Source: Kineothrix sp. MB12-C1 (GTDB lineage Bacteria > Bacillota > Clostridia > Lachnospirales > Lachnospiraceae). Taken from it: a DNA stretch of 64,000 bases. A program made the translations under genes and the position numbers. Under the pieces are notes generated by a model. The model saw only the letters and a program-made list of their open reading frames with translations, searched no databases and had not been told where the DNA came from. Numbering within the stretch: position 1 is the first letter of the stretch; the number at the start of each line of letters is the position of its first letter. Of this stretch, positions 9,196 through 18,668 are shown one piece after another. The stretch lies in contig NZ_CP132957.1 in the NCBI RefSeq assembly GCF_030863805.1, forward strand, positions 310,001 through 374,000, given 5' to 3'.

Positions 9196-10176
9196 TTATT
9201 CCCCCTCTCTGATTACCGAGGTGACTCTTACCGCATAATTATCTTTGCTGGAGCCCGGTAACGCGGTGAATTTCTTTAAATTTCCGACATAAACACTAAG
9301 TTCACTGTCTACCCTTTTGTCAAGCCTGATGATATCACCCGGCTGTAAATTAACGAAATCATTCACAGAAACGCTGCTTTTCCCTAAAATGGCCTTTACA
9401 GGAATATCCACTTTACGAATTAACGCTTCGATATATTCCTCATAATGCTCATCATTCGTTTCCTGCATCGTTGAATACCAATATTTTGTATTCAGTTTAT
9501 CCATTACATCTTCCAAAGTAAAGTAAGGAAGACATACATTCATCAACCCTTCCACATCTCCTATCTTGACGTTTAAGGTGATAATCGCAATCATATCGCT
9601 AGGCGCAATTACTTGAGCAAACTGTGGATTTGTTTCAATTCTCTCCATCATTGGATTGACATCCATCACATTCTTCCACGGTTCACGCATTAACTGCATA
9701 CATACTATCATGAGTTTTTCTATGATGGTCATTTCAATTTCAGAAAAGTCACGATTTTTCTCGAGCGTTCCACCGGAACCGCCGAGCATTCTATCTATCA
9801 TCGCAAATCCAAGATTACACGATAATTCCACAATAATATTTCCAGGTAATGGTGCGAAATTCACTATTCCCAGAATAACCGGATTGGATAACGCATTGGT
9901 AAATTCCGAAAAAGTAACCGCTTCGGAACTAGCTACACTGACTTGCACATTCTTACGCAGGTATACCGGTAAGTTCGTAGATATCAGACGGCTATAATGT
10001 TCATATATAATTTCCATCGTTCTTAGATGCTCTTTAGAAAACTTTGCAGGACGCTTGAAATCATAATTTTTCACCTGTTTCTCACTTTGTTCCTGCATAT
10101 CATCCACGTCTAATTCACCTGTGCTAAGCGCTGCAAGCAAATTATCTATTTCGTTTTGTGACAGTACCTCACCCAC
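9196..10176 (-). CDS. fliM: FliM, flagellar motor switch protein
   Basis: A 326-residue protein starting with the CheY-binding peptide LSQNEIDNLLAAL, then the CheC-like middle domain (MLGGSGG near residue 130) and a C-terminal SpoA domain. The start is GTG at 10176, supported by AGGAGGTGA eight bases upstream. Together with FliG and FliY it forms the C-ring that receives phospho-CheY. It follows fliL after 33 bases. Confidence 0.95.
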   Translation of the reverse strand: MGEVLSQNEIDNLLAALSTGELDVDDMQEQSEKQVKNYDFKRPAKFSKEHLRTMEIIYEHYSRLISTNLPVYLRKNVQVSVASSEAVTFSEFTNALSNPVILGIVNFAPLPGNIIVELSCNLGFAMIDRMLGGSGGTLEKNRDFSEIEMTIIEKLMIVCMQLMREPWKNVMDVNPMMERIETNPQFAQVIAPSDMIAIITLNVKIGDVEGLMNVCLPYFTLEDVMDKLNTKYWYSTMQETNDEHYEEYIEALIRKVDIPVKAILGKSSVSVNDFVNLQPGDIIRLDKRVDSELSVYVGNLKKFTALPGSSKDNYAVRVTSVIREGE

Positions 10177-10209
10177 TCAAGTCACCTCCTGCCTATTTTT
10201 TATAGGAGA

Positions 10210-10731
10210 TTATTGGAACTTAATGTCACTAAACGAAACATTGTAAATAAACTCTGATTCAAACATACTCTGAATACGATGTAAAATTTCCTGCTTAGCT
10301 TCTGCTTCTTTTTCTCTTGTCTTAAGCTCATCCATCGTATAATTTCCAATGATATTAATAATCTCTCCGGTAATAAGAGGTTCATAGGATGACATAACTT
10401 CGGAACTTCCAAATTCTTTATAGCCATCCGCTTTCGTATTAATAGACAACGCCACGGATACCATGCAGTAATGTGTATTGCCATCCTCACCATTACGAAG
10501 TGTTACTGTCATTGAATCTGAAATATTGTAAACTTCTGTTTGTGACAAAGGTACTGCCTTCGTCTCCGCCTCTTCATCCCCGAGTTCCAAACGAAGTACC
10601 GATGCGATATCGGTCACAAGTTTCGATGTCTTCTTCGATGCTCCGGTTACGCTGAACATCATAATCGATGTTAATATGATGTTTACAACCAGTAAACCCA
10701 GAATTAAAATCGACAACAAATTCTTATTCAT
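10210..10731 (-). CDS. fliL: FliL, flagellar basal-body-associated protein
   Basis: A 173-residue protein with one N-terminal membrane helix (about residues 8-29) and an extracytoplasmic domain that has a KTREKEAEAKQEILHRI stretch near the C-terminus, typical of FliL. It surrounds the stator units and supports torque. GGAGGGA lies before the ATG at 10731. It directly follows motB, consistent with a role at the stator. Confidence 0.9.
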   Translation of the reverse strand: MNKNLLSILILGLLVVNIILTSIMMFSVTGASKKTSKLVTDIASVLRLELGDEEAETKAVPLSQTEVYNISDSMTVTLRNGEDGNTHYCMVSVALSINTKADGYKEFGSSEVMSSYEPLITGEIINIIGNYTMDELKTREKEAEAKQEILHRIQSMFESEFIYNVSFSDIKFQ

Positions 10732-10751
10732 GTAAAAATCCCTCCTGCTTT

Positions 10752-11561
10752 TTAATAGGCACTTAGAGAATTATATATTCTTATCTCTACCCTTCTGTTT
10801 AATGCCCGGCCTTCTGCCGTTGAATTGTCTGCAATCGGCACATACTCCCCACGGCCGGAGTGCTTAATGGTAGCAGGGTCAAGATTCGCGTGTTCAATCA
10901 AGTAATTAAATACCGAAAGTGCCCTTCCACTGCTCAACTCATCATTATTGGAATATTTCGATCCTGACATAGGAACGTTATCCGTGTGACCTTCCACCTC
11001 TATCGTACTCTCGGCATAGCGCTCTAATATCACACCAATCTTATCGAGTACGGGAAAAGATCCTTGTTTCAACACTGTACTGCCCGAATCAAAAAGCAAA
11101 GCTCCCTGCAGAGTAAGCTGCACATATTGAGAAGTGAATTCAATATCGATAGCATCACTTAAATTCTGCTCTGCAATTGCTTCCTCCACCCTCTCCGCCA
11201 ATTCTTCGGATTCCTTAATCTTGGCTTCCCTCATCTTCTGTTCCGCTTCGTCCAGCGATTCCGGAATGATATCTCCTTCCGCTGCTCTTCCTGTACTATT
11301 TATGTATTCATCCAACTCGTTCAACTGGCTGACACCGTTACTAATCAGGATACCATCACCGATAGCAGTAGCTCCTCCGTTGAAAATGCTAAACGCCTGA
11401 CTGAACGAGGCTGCCAGCAAGTCGAACTTCTGCGTATCGACTGAAGACATGGAATAAAGCAAAACGAAAAAGCAAAGAAGCAGATTCATCAAATCCCCAA
11501 AAGTAGCCATCCAACCAGGGGCTCCTTTCGGAGGGGCATCTTCCTTCTTCTGCTTAGCCAA
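10752..11561 (-). CDS. motB: MotB, stator peptidoglycan-binding subunit
   Basis: A stator subunit with a single membrane helix containing the proton/ion-binding Asp in WMATFGDLMNLLLCFF, and a C-terminal OmpA-like peptidoglycan-binding domain (VEGHTDNVPM, about residue 195 on). The reading frame extends to a GTG at 11570, but that codon sits directly on the ribosome binding site. The TTG at 11561 has GGAGG eight bases upstream and gives the more usual N-terminus MAKQKKED, 269 residues, so I chose it. It overlaps the end of motA by eight bases. Placement of motAB between swrD and fliL differs from the Bacillus fla/che operon. Confidence 0.92.
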   Translation of the reverse strand: MAKQKKEDAPPKGAPGWMATFGDLMNLLLCFFVLLYSMSSVDTQKFDLLAASFSQAFSIFNGGATAIGDGILISNGVSQLNELDEYINSTGRAAEGDIIPESLDEAEQKMREAKIKESEELAERVEEAIAEQNLSDAIDIEFTSQYVQLTLQGALLFDSGSTVLKQGSFPVLDKIGVILERYAESTIEVEGHTDNVPMSGSKYSNNDELSSGRALSVFNYLIEHANLDPATIKHSGRGEYVPIADNSTAEGRALNRRVEIRIYNSLSAY

Positions 11562-12354
11562 CCGCCTCACCTCCGTCTTCCGGCTTATTCCAGCTTTCTC
11601 TATCCTTCGGAGATAGGAATGACTTTAATTTTTCTTCTATCACTCGCGGATTCTCACCCGCCTGAATAGAAAGAAGTCCTTCAATCATAATTTCTTTCAT
11701 CATGACTTCTTCCGCGTTATTTTCTTTTAATTTACTCGCAACCGGAGCGCAAACCCAGTTCGCTAATAATGATCCGTATAAAGTCGTAATCAGGGCTGTT
11801 GCCATACCGGGACCGATTGCAGCCGGGTCATCCATATTCTCTAACATAATTACCAGACCAACCAAAGTACCAATCATACCCCATGCAGGTCCCATCGCTC
11901 CAAGCGCATCCCAAAAACCTATCTTTGTCTTATGTCTTTCTTCTACGCTGACAAGTTCCGTTTCCATAATGGCACGTACCAATTCAGGATCTGTACCGTC
12001 TACAATGAGTAAAATTCCCTTTTTTAAGAATTCATCTTCAAGGTTCGTTGCCGCTTCCTCCAGGGAAAGCAAACCTTCCTTACGAGCAATATTAGATAAA
12101 TCGATAATTTTCCGAATCATCTCAGGCGTATCGATAGTAGGACGCTTGAGCACTAACCGAAAGCTCTTTATACCGTCCAGGAAATTCTGCATCGAATAAG
12201 ACGCTAGTACACAAAACAGTGCTCCTCCAAAGGTAATAAAAACAGAAGGTAAGTCCCAAAAACTTCCCAATGCACCGAAACCACCACTACTTACGATACC
12301 GTATACAAATACAACGCCGCATAAAACAAGACCTAAAATTGATGCTATATCCAC
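11554..12354 (-). CDS. motA: MotA, stator subunit
   Basis: A 266-residue protein with four membrane segments. The family signature GMIGTLVGLVIMLENM lies near residues 157-172 and conserved charged residues lie in the cytoplasmic loop. MotA5MotB2 complexes convert ion flow into torque by acting on FliG. The start is GTG at 12354 with GGGTGAG upstream. The Gly-rich N-terminal GSFWDLPSVFITFGGA is typical of Gram-positive MotA. Confidence 0.94.
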   Translation of the reverse strand: MDIASILGLVLCGVVFVYGIVSSGGFGALGSFWDLPSVFITFGGALFCVLASYSMQNFLDGIKSFRLVLKRPTIDTPEMIRKIIDLSNIARKEGLLSLEEAATNLEDEFLKKGILLIVDGTDPELVRAIMETELVSVEERHKTKIGFWDALGAMGPAWGMIGTLVGLVIMLENMDDPAAIGPGMATALITTLYGSLLANWVCAPVASKLKENNAEEVMMKEIMIEGLLSIQAGENPRVIEEKLKSFLSPKDRESWNKPEDGGEAVG

Positions 12355-12377
12355 GAATTCTCACCCAGATTTTCGCG

Positions 12378-12563
12378 TCAATCCGCAAAAATATCCTTTC
12401 TATACGATTTTACTAGATTTTTCACCTCTTGTCTACTTTCTTTTACAATTATTTTGCGGCCTGTCGTAAACGAAACAACTGTATCTGGTGTCTCCTCTAC
12501 CAACTCTATCAAGTCCGGATTGATCAATATTTTTGTCCCGTTAATCTTAGTTACTTCTATCAT
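12378..12563 (-). CDS. swrD: SwrD/FlbD, small flagellar torque-enhancing protein
   Basis: A 61-residue protein beginning MIEVTKINGTKILINPDLIE, the classic FlbD/SwrD pattern. In Bacillus, SwrD raises flagellar power and is encoded just after the hook gene, as here. GAGAGGAGGG precedes the ATG at 12563. The gene immediately precedes motA, which fits a stator-related role. Confidence 0.92.
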   Translation of the reverse strand: MIEVTKINGTKILINPDLIELVEETPDTVVSFTTGRKIIVKESRQEVKNLVKSYRKDIFAD

Positions 12564-12621
12564 TTGTACCCTCCTCTCAAAATTCTCCGAAAGCCCTTCC
12601 TTACGGGAATCCTCCCAAGAT

Positions 12622-12651
12622 TGTGGGGAACTTCATGTAGCGTTCCCCACA
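12622..12651 (-). other. Perfect 10-bp hairpin between flgE and swrD
   Basis: TGTGGGGAAC and GTTCCCCACA form a perfect 10-bp stem with a 10-base loop. No U-run follows on the minus strand, so it is unlikely to be a full terminator. A 3' stabilising or partial attenuation element behind the hook gene is a reasonable inference. Confidence 0.55.
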
Positions 12652-12676
12652 TATTGTAGTTCTTTACATCATATTA

Positions 12677-14491
12677 CTAACGTTTTAAATTGGTCAGTTC
12701 TTCTAACATCGTATCAGAAACTGTAATAATTCGGCTGTTGGCCTGGAAACCTCTCTGCGTTGTGATCATCTCTGTAAACTCTGCCGATAAATCCACATTA
12801 CTCATCTCCAGGACGCCTGTGCTCATATAACCGCCATCCGCAGTGATGTCTACACCAATGCCATCGAAGGCACCGGAGTTCATCGTTGCAGAATAGAGGT
12901 TGTCTCCCTGCTTCTCAAGACCCGAAGGGTTGGCGAATACTGCTGTCGCAATCTGTCCTAAGCATTTACTCATTCCATTATCGTAAGAAGCGTATATAAT
13001 TCCGTCCTTTCCGATAGAAACAGCAATCATCTCACCAATCTTACGTCCTGCTCCGAGACCCTCTACAGTCCCGCTCGTCGCCGCAATTGTGCTGGAACCA
13101 TTATTATTTACACTCTGAGAATTGGAGAAGTTTATATTGATGGTAGAGAACTTCGGATTATTTCCGAAACTCAGGCTCATTGTTCCTGCACCGTTACCGT
13201 TTACACTTACGAAGTTTCCATTGCCCGTATTGTATACGAGGTTAGCTGCTTTTTCCACTGTTCTATTCGTGACTGTTAAGGTACCATTCGCTGCTATTTC
13301 AATCTCATTCACGCCTTCAGCATCAATATCCAAACCATAGAGTGTCTTAATAGCCACCTTATCAATCGTCGCCATATTCTGTGCCCCCACCGGCAAAGTC
13401 AACGATGTTGCCCCGCTTGTTAATATTATATTTTCAGTTGAGAAGGTGCCACCAACTGCCGAAACCGCGGCCGGGATCGTACCACTGCTTACAGTATCCA
13501 CTGTCAAAGTCCCCTTCCCATCAATGGTAAAGCTTGTAACTAATGAAAAATCAATACTTGGATATGCCGCTTTCAAAGCTGCCAACTCCGGTGTCCCTGA
13601 AGCAGGTATCGTAGTCACTTGATTTCCAACCGTTGCACCAGCATATGTATTTGATCCACTTTTAATTGTAATAATACCTGAACCGTCCGCACTTCCATTT
13701 ACAAGTGTATATGCTTGTGATACAGCCACATCCAGACTCTCTCCAAAGGCTACCTCATTCATAGCATCTTCACCGATGCTCTTACCATTGGAATCCAAAA
13801 TATCATCCAACTGTACATAGTAATTGCCATCAGTTGTCGTTCCGTGAACGCTCATTTTTGCCGTATATTTATATCCCTGGTTATCGTAGAATTCCAGGTT
13901 CATAATTCGACCGGCAGCACTGTTCACTTTCGTGTCGTTCTTATCGATAATACCTGTCACTCTTGCTTCACTGGTTGCTTCCGCCGGATAACTCTTATTC
14001 GTATCATCCATAATACGAAGTGCTGTTACAGTATCGGACTTCGGTTCACCGGTGGTTTCATCCACTTTCCAACCCATTACATTGTATCCGGTGCTTGTCA
14101 TAGCCAAGTTACCCGCACCATCTACATAGAAGGAACCATCCCTTGTGAAGAAGTTCTCCATACCATTACTTACTACGAAGAAGGCATCTCCTGTGATCAT
14201 AATATCGAAGGGATTATTCGTTGTCTGCGCGGAGCCCTGCTGCGCGATTGCCGTATTAATCGCTCCCGTTACAACACCGAGACCGATCTGTTTCGCGTTG
14301 GTACCACCTACGCCTGTCTCAGCATTTGCTCCGGATGCTTTCTGTGTTGTCTGATACATCAGATCTCTGAATGTAACTGACTGTGATTTGTACGCTGTTG
14401 TATTGACGTTGGCAATATTATTGCCGATAACGTCCATCTTGGTCTGGTGCGTTCTAAGCCCTGCCACACCAGCATAAAGTGATCTCATCAT
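12677..14491 (-). CDS. flgE: FlgE, flagellar hook protein
   Basis: A 604-residue hook protein. The N-terminal rod/hook motif RSLYAGVAGLRTHQTKMDVI GNNIANVNT is split over residues 3-31, and the C-terminal part (SNVDLSAEFTEMITTQRGFQ near the end) forms the D0 coiled coil. The central ~400 residues are variable, with Gly/Thr/Ser-rich stretches. An in-frame Met lies further upstream at 14545, but AGGAGG nine bases before the ATG at 14491 supports the shorter start. It is long for a hook protein, mainly in the exposed middle domain. Confidence 0.94.
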   Translation of the reverse strand: MMRSLYAGVAGLRTHQTKMDVIGNNIANVNTTAYKSQSVTFRDLMYQTTQKASGANAETGVGGTNAKQIGLGVVTGAINTAIAQQGSAQTTNNPFDIMITGDAFFVVSNGMENFFTRDGSFYVDGAGNLAMTSTGYNVMGWKVDETTGEPKSDTVTALRIMDDTNKSYPAEATSEARVTGIIDKNDTKVNSAAGRIMNLEFYDNQGYKYTAKMSVHGTTTDGNYYVQLDDILDSNGKSIGEDAMNEVAFGESLDVAVSQAYTLVNGSADGSGIITIKSGSNTYAGATVGNQVTTIPASGTPELAALKAAYPSIDFSLVTSFTIDGKGTLTVDTVSSGTIPAAVSAVGGTFSTENIILTSGATSLTLPVGAQNMATIDKVAIKTLYGLDIDAEGVNEIEIAANGTLTVTNRTVEKAANLVYNTGNGNFVSVNGNGAGTMSLSFGNNPKFSTININFSNSQSVNNNGSSTIAATSGTVEGLGAGRKIGEMIAVSIGKDGIIYASYDNGMSKCLGQIATAVFANPSGLEKQGDNLYSATMNSGAFDGIGVDITADGGYMSTGVLEMSNVDLSAEFTEMITTQRGFQANSRIITVSDTMLEELTNLKR

Positions 14492-14575
14492 AATGAATGA
14501 CCTCCTGTTTATATTTATAGATGACTCATTCGTTCCTTCTGTCATTCCGGAACATTAGCCCCCATTAAGGTCCAG

Positions 14576-14980
14576 CTATATAATTACTGCGCCATCTATA
14601 TTCGTAAATACGTTTTCATCTGTTTCTGTCTGTTTCATAGCAGTTACTACCGTGTTGTTGGGAACATTCACGATAAATGCCAACTGGTCGACAAGTACCA
14701 GTGATTCATTAATTCCTTTCAGTCCTGCTTTTACGGTTCCTTCCTGCAATCTTTCCTTCTGGTTCTGCGTAAGTTCTATATTACGCTCTGCCAGACGATT
14801 GGCCGCATGTTTGGAGAACTTCACTCCCGACGCGATTTCCGCAGCTTTGCTCGTACTCGTTAATACATCATAAAAGGATGCCTTACTCTCTTCCGAGACC
14901 TTGCGGCTTCGCTGTGCCTGGGTAAAATATTTCGCTTGAAGCTGTTCTATGGAAAGGAACTGATTATCCTGAATCTTCAT
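14576..14980 (-). CDS. Small flagellar operon protein (TIGR02530 type)
   Basis: A 134-residue protein found between flgD and flgE in many Firmicutes fla operons. The motif FSKHAANRLAERNIELTQ near residue 55 and the C-terminal VNVPNNTVVTAM match the family I recall as TIGR02530 (flagellar operon protein). Its function is not established; position suggests a role in hook assembly. GGAGGAG precedes the ATG at 14980. Confidence 0.85.
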   Translation of the reverse strand: MKIQDNQFLSIEQLQAKYFTQAQRSRKVSEESKASFYDVLTSTSKAAEIASGVKFSKHAANRLAERNIELTQNQKERLQEGTVKAGLKGINESLVLVDQLAFIVNVPNNTVVTAMKQTETDENVFTNIDGAVII

Positions 14981-15046
14981 AATCTTCTCCTCCTTGAGTT
15001 TTCCTATCCCTTATACTAAGTTTCTATCCTTATGAAACTCTTAAAT

Positions 15047-15736
15047 CTATTCATCGTCCCCATCTTTATCTACATCTTTTTCAGCGTTATTCTCTTCCCA
15101 ATCCTTTACTAACTCTTCCATACGCTCTGTGTATTCTTTCAGCTTCGTTACATAATCAGAAGCAACAAAAGATTTTTCGTAATCGGACATCTTTTTGTAG
15201 GTCTCATCCAGTTTCTCAACCGTTTCCCTATGGTCTAAACTGAGATTCTCCTTTGACGGAAGCTTGTTCATCGCAATTGCGAACTCCACTGCAAGATCAT
15301 ACGCATCCAAATAACCTTGGTCAGCCACTCCGTATACATCATTTAATGAATAGAGGGCACCTCCAATCGATACATAGGCTTTGCTATTTTCATATACGAT
15401 ATAATCGACCTTTCCTTGAATCTGAGTGGTCTGTCCGTTGCTGTTTGTCGTATTAACGCTCACCACCTGCCCTACTAAAGTAGAGGCTCTGGATAACTCT
15501 AATGTAGAGCTCATATTCTGCATCTGCTCCAAAGAAGAAAACTGTGCATACTGCGCTACGAACTCCGTATTGGAAGTAGGCTGCAGCGGATCCTGATATT
15601 TCATCTGTGCCACCAATAATCCTAAGAATGCATCTTTGTCTAATGTAGATTTATCCTTTACCGTGCTCTTTGCCATAGAAGAGGCCGATGTACTTTCTAC
15701 TACCTTACCATCCTTAATCTGTGCAATTACTGACAT
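15047..15736 (-). CDS. flgD: FlgD, hook-capping scaffold protein
   Basis: A 229-residue protein. The N-terminal part carries the signature LDKDAFLGLLVAQMKYQDPL (residues 32-51) followed by TSNTEFVAQYAQFSSLEQM. FlgD forms the cap on which FlgE subunits polymerise. The C-terminal ~80 residues are charged and helical, ending in a very acidic tail, instead of the FlgD Ig-like domain seen in enteric forms. AAAGGAGAT precedes the ATG at 15736. Confidence 0.9.
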   Translation of the reverse strand: MSVIAQIKDGKVVESTSASSMAKSTVKDKSTLDKDAFLGLLVAQMKYQDPLQPTSNTEFVAQYAQFSSLEQMQNMSSTLELSRASTLVGQVVSVNTTNSNGQTTQIQGKVDYIVYENSKAYVSIGGALYSLNDVYGVADQGYLDAYDLAVEFAIAMNKLPSKENLSLDHRETVEKLDETYKKMSDYEKSFVASDYVTKLKEYTERMEELVKDWEENNAEKDVDKDGDDE

Positions 15737-15762
15737 ATATCTCCTTTCCGTATGAAATCTTT

Positions 15763-15787
15763 TAACTGTTCAGTACCCTCACAGTTA
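15763..15787. repeat. Half copy of a dispersed hairpin repeat (between fliK and flgD)
   Basis: TAACTGT (15763-15769) pairs with ACAGTTA (15781-15787) around an 11-base loop. The sequence matches the first half of the longer repeat at 32983-33050. It sits within the flagellar operon without disrupting a gene. Confidence 0.6.
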
Positions 15788-15818
15788 CACTTATTCATAC
15801 TTTTCCTGTCTCATTTTC

Positions 15819-17225
15819 TTATGCCGTATAATCTACGGTACTTCCGTCGGCCGCCATCATCGCCACCGCAATCTGCGCTTCTTCGTCAAGCAGTGTTTCT
15901 TCTTCCGGGCTCAATTCGTTCAGATTAATCTTCCTGGCGTTCTTTTTCGCTCCGCCTTTCGACTGTTCCTTTCCGTTTCCTTCACCGTTTAGACTTCTTT
16001 CAAACCCGTGACTTTCTACGGCAACTTCTACTGCCTGTACTTTAACACCCTGCTCTTCAAAGCTATTTTTCAACTGAACGAGTTGGCTTTCAATCGCTGC
16101 CTTTACTGCTTCATTCTGGGTTAAAAACTGTGCGGTAATCACGCCATCTTTCGCCGTAATGTTGATGTTAACGGTCCCAAGGCTTGCGGGATGGAGTTGT
16201 ATCTGCATCTGTGTCAAATCAGTCTTTATCTGAATCTTCATATAATCCATAATCTGATTCATAATATCCTGTGTATTCCCTGTCATTGTACTTTCAAAAG
16301 CTACATTAGCCTGAGGGACACTTCCCCGATTTGTCAACTGCTCGAGCAATACGTTACCATATGTATTACTTCCTTGAGATGAAGAATCATTCTTTGAAGA
16401 ATGTTCCTTCCTACTCTCCGCATTGTCTTTTTCTGCTTCTGGTACTTCTGCCTTTTTCGTAATTAACTCCGGGCTCTCTTCCTTACTGCTTCCATTGGCT
16501 TTTATGCCAATTTCCACAACCTCACCGTCCCGTTCTAGCGTTACTGTATGAGCCTGCTCTTCGTCCGGCACTTCCTGAGGAACCTGTTCACCTGTTACTT
16601 TCGAACCGGCTTCTTCTTTCAACTTTACTTTCGCGGATATTTGTTCAAGAATTGCCGCAAGCTCTTCCGGTGTCAGCCCATTTTCTTCCTGCAACGCCAC
16701 AAGCGCTTCCTCCGCCTTTCCCAGCAGATTAGTGAGGGAAGCATAGAGTCCTTCATCGGTCATCACCGTCAGCATATCAGCATTTTCCAAAGTAAGTACG
16801 AGTTGCATCATATTGTCTGGATTCAGCAGATCTGCCATTGTCAGTCCGAGGACTTCCATAGCCTTTTCCACTTCTTCCATCGAAACACCAAGCTCCTGCG
16901 CTACATCACGTGCCAAAGAAGTACCAGCCTTTTGCGCCGCGTCCTCTACGGACTTTATGTTCTTATCCGTTATCACATCTTTTTTTTCTGTCTTGGCCGG
17001 GTTTTTGTTACTGTCAAGTCCCTTTTTATCCACATGGTCTACTTTGACCTGAGACCCTTTTGCTGTTTTTTCATTTGCAAACATCATGCCTTGAACGTCC
17101 GGTTGCCCTGATGCCCTGCCAAATATATCCGTGAAGCTTCCTGATAGATTCTCCGACGCACCGGAGGCTTGTTTTACCGGCACATAATTCACTAATGGAT
17201 TAATACCTTTTACTAGTGTACTCAT
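15819..17225 (-). CDS. fliK: FliK, hook-length control protein
   Basis: A 468-residue protein with a long, charged and poorly conserved N-terminal ruler region (to about residue 300) and a C-terminal Flg_hook domain. The diagnostic stretch LHPASLGTVNINITAKDG lies near residue 342, followed by VKAAIESQLVQLKNSFEEQG. FliK measures hook length and triggers the FlhB switch. It lies upstream of flgD, as in Bacillus. The end of the protein is basic then acidic, as is common. Confidence 0.88.
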   Translation of the reverse strand: MSTLVKGINPLVNYVPVKQASGASENLSGSFTDIFGRASGQPDVQGMMFANEKTAKGSQVKVDHVDKKGLDSNKNPAKTEKKDVITDKNIKSVEDAAQKAGTSLARDVAQELGVSMEEVEKAMEVLGLTMADLLNPDNMMQLVLTLENADMLTVMTDEGLYASLTNLLGKAEEALVALQEENGLTPEELAAILEQISAKVKLKEEAGSKVTGEQVPQEVPDEEQAHTVTLERDGEVVEIGIKANGSSKEESPELITKKAEVPEAEKDNAESRKEHSSKNDSSSQGSNTYGNVLLEQLTNRGSVPQANVAFESTMTGNTQDIMNQIMDYMKIQIKTDLTQMQIQLHPASLGTVNINITAKDGVITAQFLTQNEAVKAAIESQLVQLKNSFEEQGVKVQAVEVAVESHGFERSLNGEGNGKEQSKGGAKKNARKINLNELSPEEETLLDEEAQIAVAMMAADGSTVDYTA

Positions 17226-17303
17226 CGTTATTTCCTCCTTTCTCTCTTATTTTCATAGCAATTTATATATAAAATGCACTATTGTGCATGTTACATATCC
17301 TTC

Positions 17304-18188
17304 TTAAGACTCCGGATCCATAATCTTCGTAATACGCGCTGCTATCGTAGGATTCATCGCACCTAAGATTTTACCTCTTTCATCCGCACTCATTACAGAC
17401 AATATCCTCGAAGCCAGACCGAGATTATCGGTCATCGATTCAAAAATAGCCGCGGCCTCCTTAGGTTTCATCTCAGAATATGCTTTCGCATATTCTTTCA
17501 CTTCATTGCTCTCTTCTACCTGCTGTACTACTTGCTTGTACAAATATTCTGCTGTTGTCGGGTCGATGCCTTCATAGTATTTTTTATATGCTTCTGCGCC
17601 CGGACCATTCTCCGCATATACGACTTCCTCATAGAATTCCGTCTTTATTCTCTGAAATTCTACCTGATTGCTTTCAAAGGTCTTCAGTCGTTCTACTTCC
17701 GCTTTAAGATTGGCAACTTCTTCTGAATTGCTCACTCCTGCCGACTGTGCCCGTTGTAATTCAAGTTCCAATTCCTTAATATAATTCACAGCTTCCGCCA
17801 TACTCTTATAACCACCATAATCCACCGCCTCTTCATCTGTCAGAACTTCTTTCGTTCCTGTAGACGGAAGAATCTTATTCACAATCGGCACATCCCGCAG
17901 AACAGGGGATAGAACGCCGGAGCCGAATCCTCCCACATCTAACTTTACAAGCAGACAGAGAATTGCAATCCATACGACAACAATTAACGATGTTACTAAG
18001 AACACAGATACGCCGCTCGCCCCATCATCGTCACCTAACTGAGCTTCCTGCATATAAATCTCTTTGGCGCGCCGTTTCGCTTCCTTTTTCTGTTCCTTTT
18101 GTTCCGCCTTCAGCTTCTTCTTCTCTTCCTGTAACTTCTTCTTTTCTGTTTTTTGTTCTATATCCGTTATAACCTCTGTACCTGGCAT
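17304..18188 (-). CDS. ylxF: MotE/YlxF-like flagellar membrane protein (MgtE-N domain)
   Basis: A 294-residue protein with a Lys/Glu-rich cytoplasmic N-terminus, one membrane helix (roughly residues 50-72), a coiled coil, and a C-terminal MgtE-N-like domain (PKEAAAIFESMTDNLGLASRIL, in two parts). This is the ylxF position, between fliJ and fliK. Relatives are proposed stator or basal-body chaperones. The frame is open to an ATG at 18212, but the ATG at 18188 has GAAGGTG upstream and starts four bases after the fliJ stop, so I prefer it. Confidence 0.82.
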   Translation of the reverse strand: MPGTEVITDIEQKTEKKKLQEEKKKLKAEQKEQKKEAKRRAKEIYMQEAQLGDDDGASGVSVFLVTSLIVVVWIAILCLLVKLDVGGFGSGVLSPVLRDVPIVNKILPSTGTKEVLTDEEAVDYGGYKSMAEAVNYIKELELELQRAQSAGVSNSEEVANLKAEVERLKTFESNQVEFQRIKTEFYEEVVYAENGPGAEAYKKYYEGIDPTTAEYLYKQVVQQVEESNEVKEYAKAYSEMKPKEAAAIFESMTDNLGLASRILSVMSADERGKILGAMNPTIAARITKIMDPES

Positions 18189-18192
18189 TCCT

Positions 18193-18639
18193 TCACCTTC
18201 TTCTCCGGCCATATGTATAGCTGGTTAATTCATCAACTTCTTTTCCCTCTGCCGCGTTTTCTTCTTGTAAAAAGACCTCAAATGCCTTTTCCCGCAGTTT
18301 CTCTTGTACCTTGCGTTCCCGCATAACTTCCTGCAATTCTTGCCTTTTCTCCTCCAAGAACATCTCTGCCCGGCGCACTTCTATCTGCTGAATGGTAATG
18401 TATTCATCAAACTGCAAAATAGCATTCTTATTGTCCAGAATATCCTGAACATTCAATGTATGTTCTCTAAGCCTCAATCCTTCTTCTTCATAGGATTTCT
18501 TCCTCAAAAAGAGAACATCCAATTTCTCTTCTTCTTCATCCAGGCGAATTCTGGCCGCCGCAAACTCCATCTTAGCCTGTTCTTCCAACTTATATTTCAA
18601 ATTTAGAATACTCTGCATCCTATATATGAATCTTGACAT
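18193..18639 (-). CDS. fliJ: FliJ, flagellar export soluble component
   Basis: A 148-residue, almost entirely helical coiled-coil protein (MSRFIYRMQSILNLKYKLEE at the start; YITIQQIEVRRAEMFLEEKR in the middle). FliJ is the central stalk of the FliI ATPase ring and links it to FlhA. Size and the location directly after fliI support the call; the sequence itself is low in unique motifs. Confidence 0.88.
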   Translation of the reverse strand: MSRFIYRMQSILNLKYKLEEQAKMEFAAARIRLDEEEEKLDVLFLRKKSYEEEGLRLREHTLNVQDILDNKNAILQFDEYITIQQIEVRRAEMFLEEKRQELQEVMRERKVQEKLREKAFEVFLQEENAAEGKEVDELTSYTYGRRRR

Positions 18640-18668
18640 AAGACCCTCTAATCCTCAAATAAGGCTAA

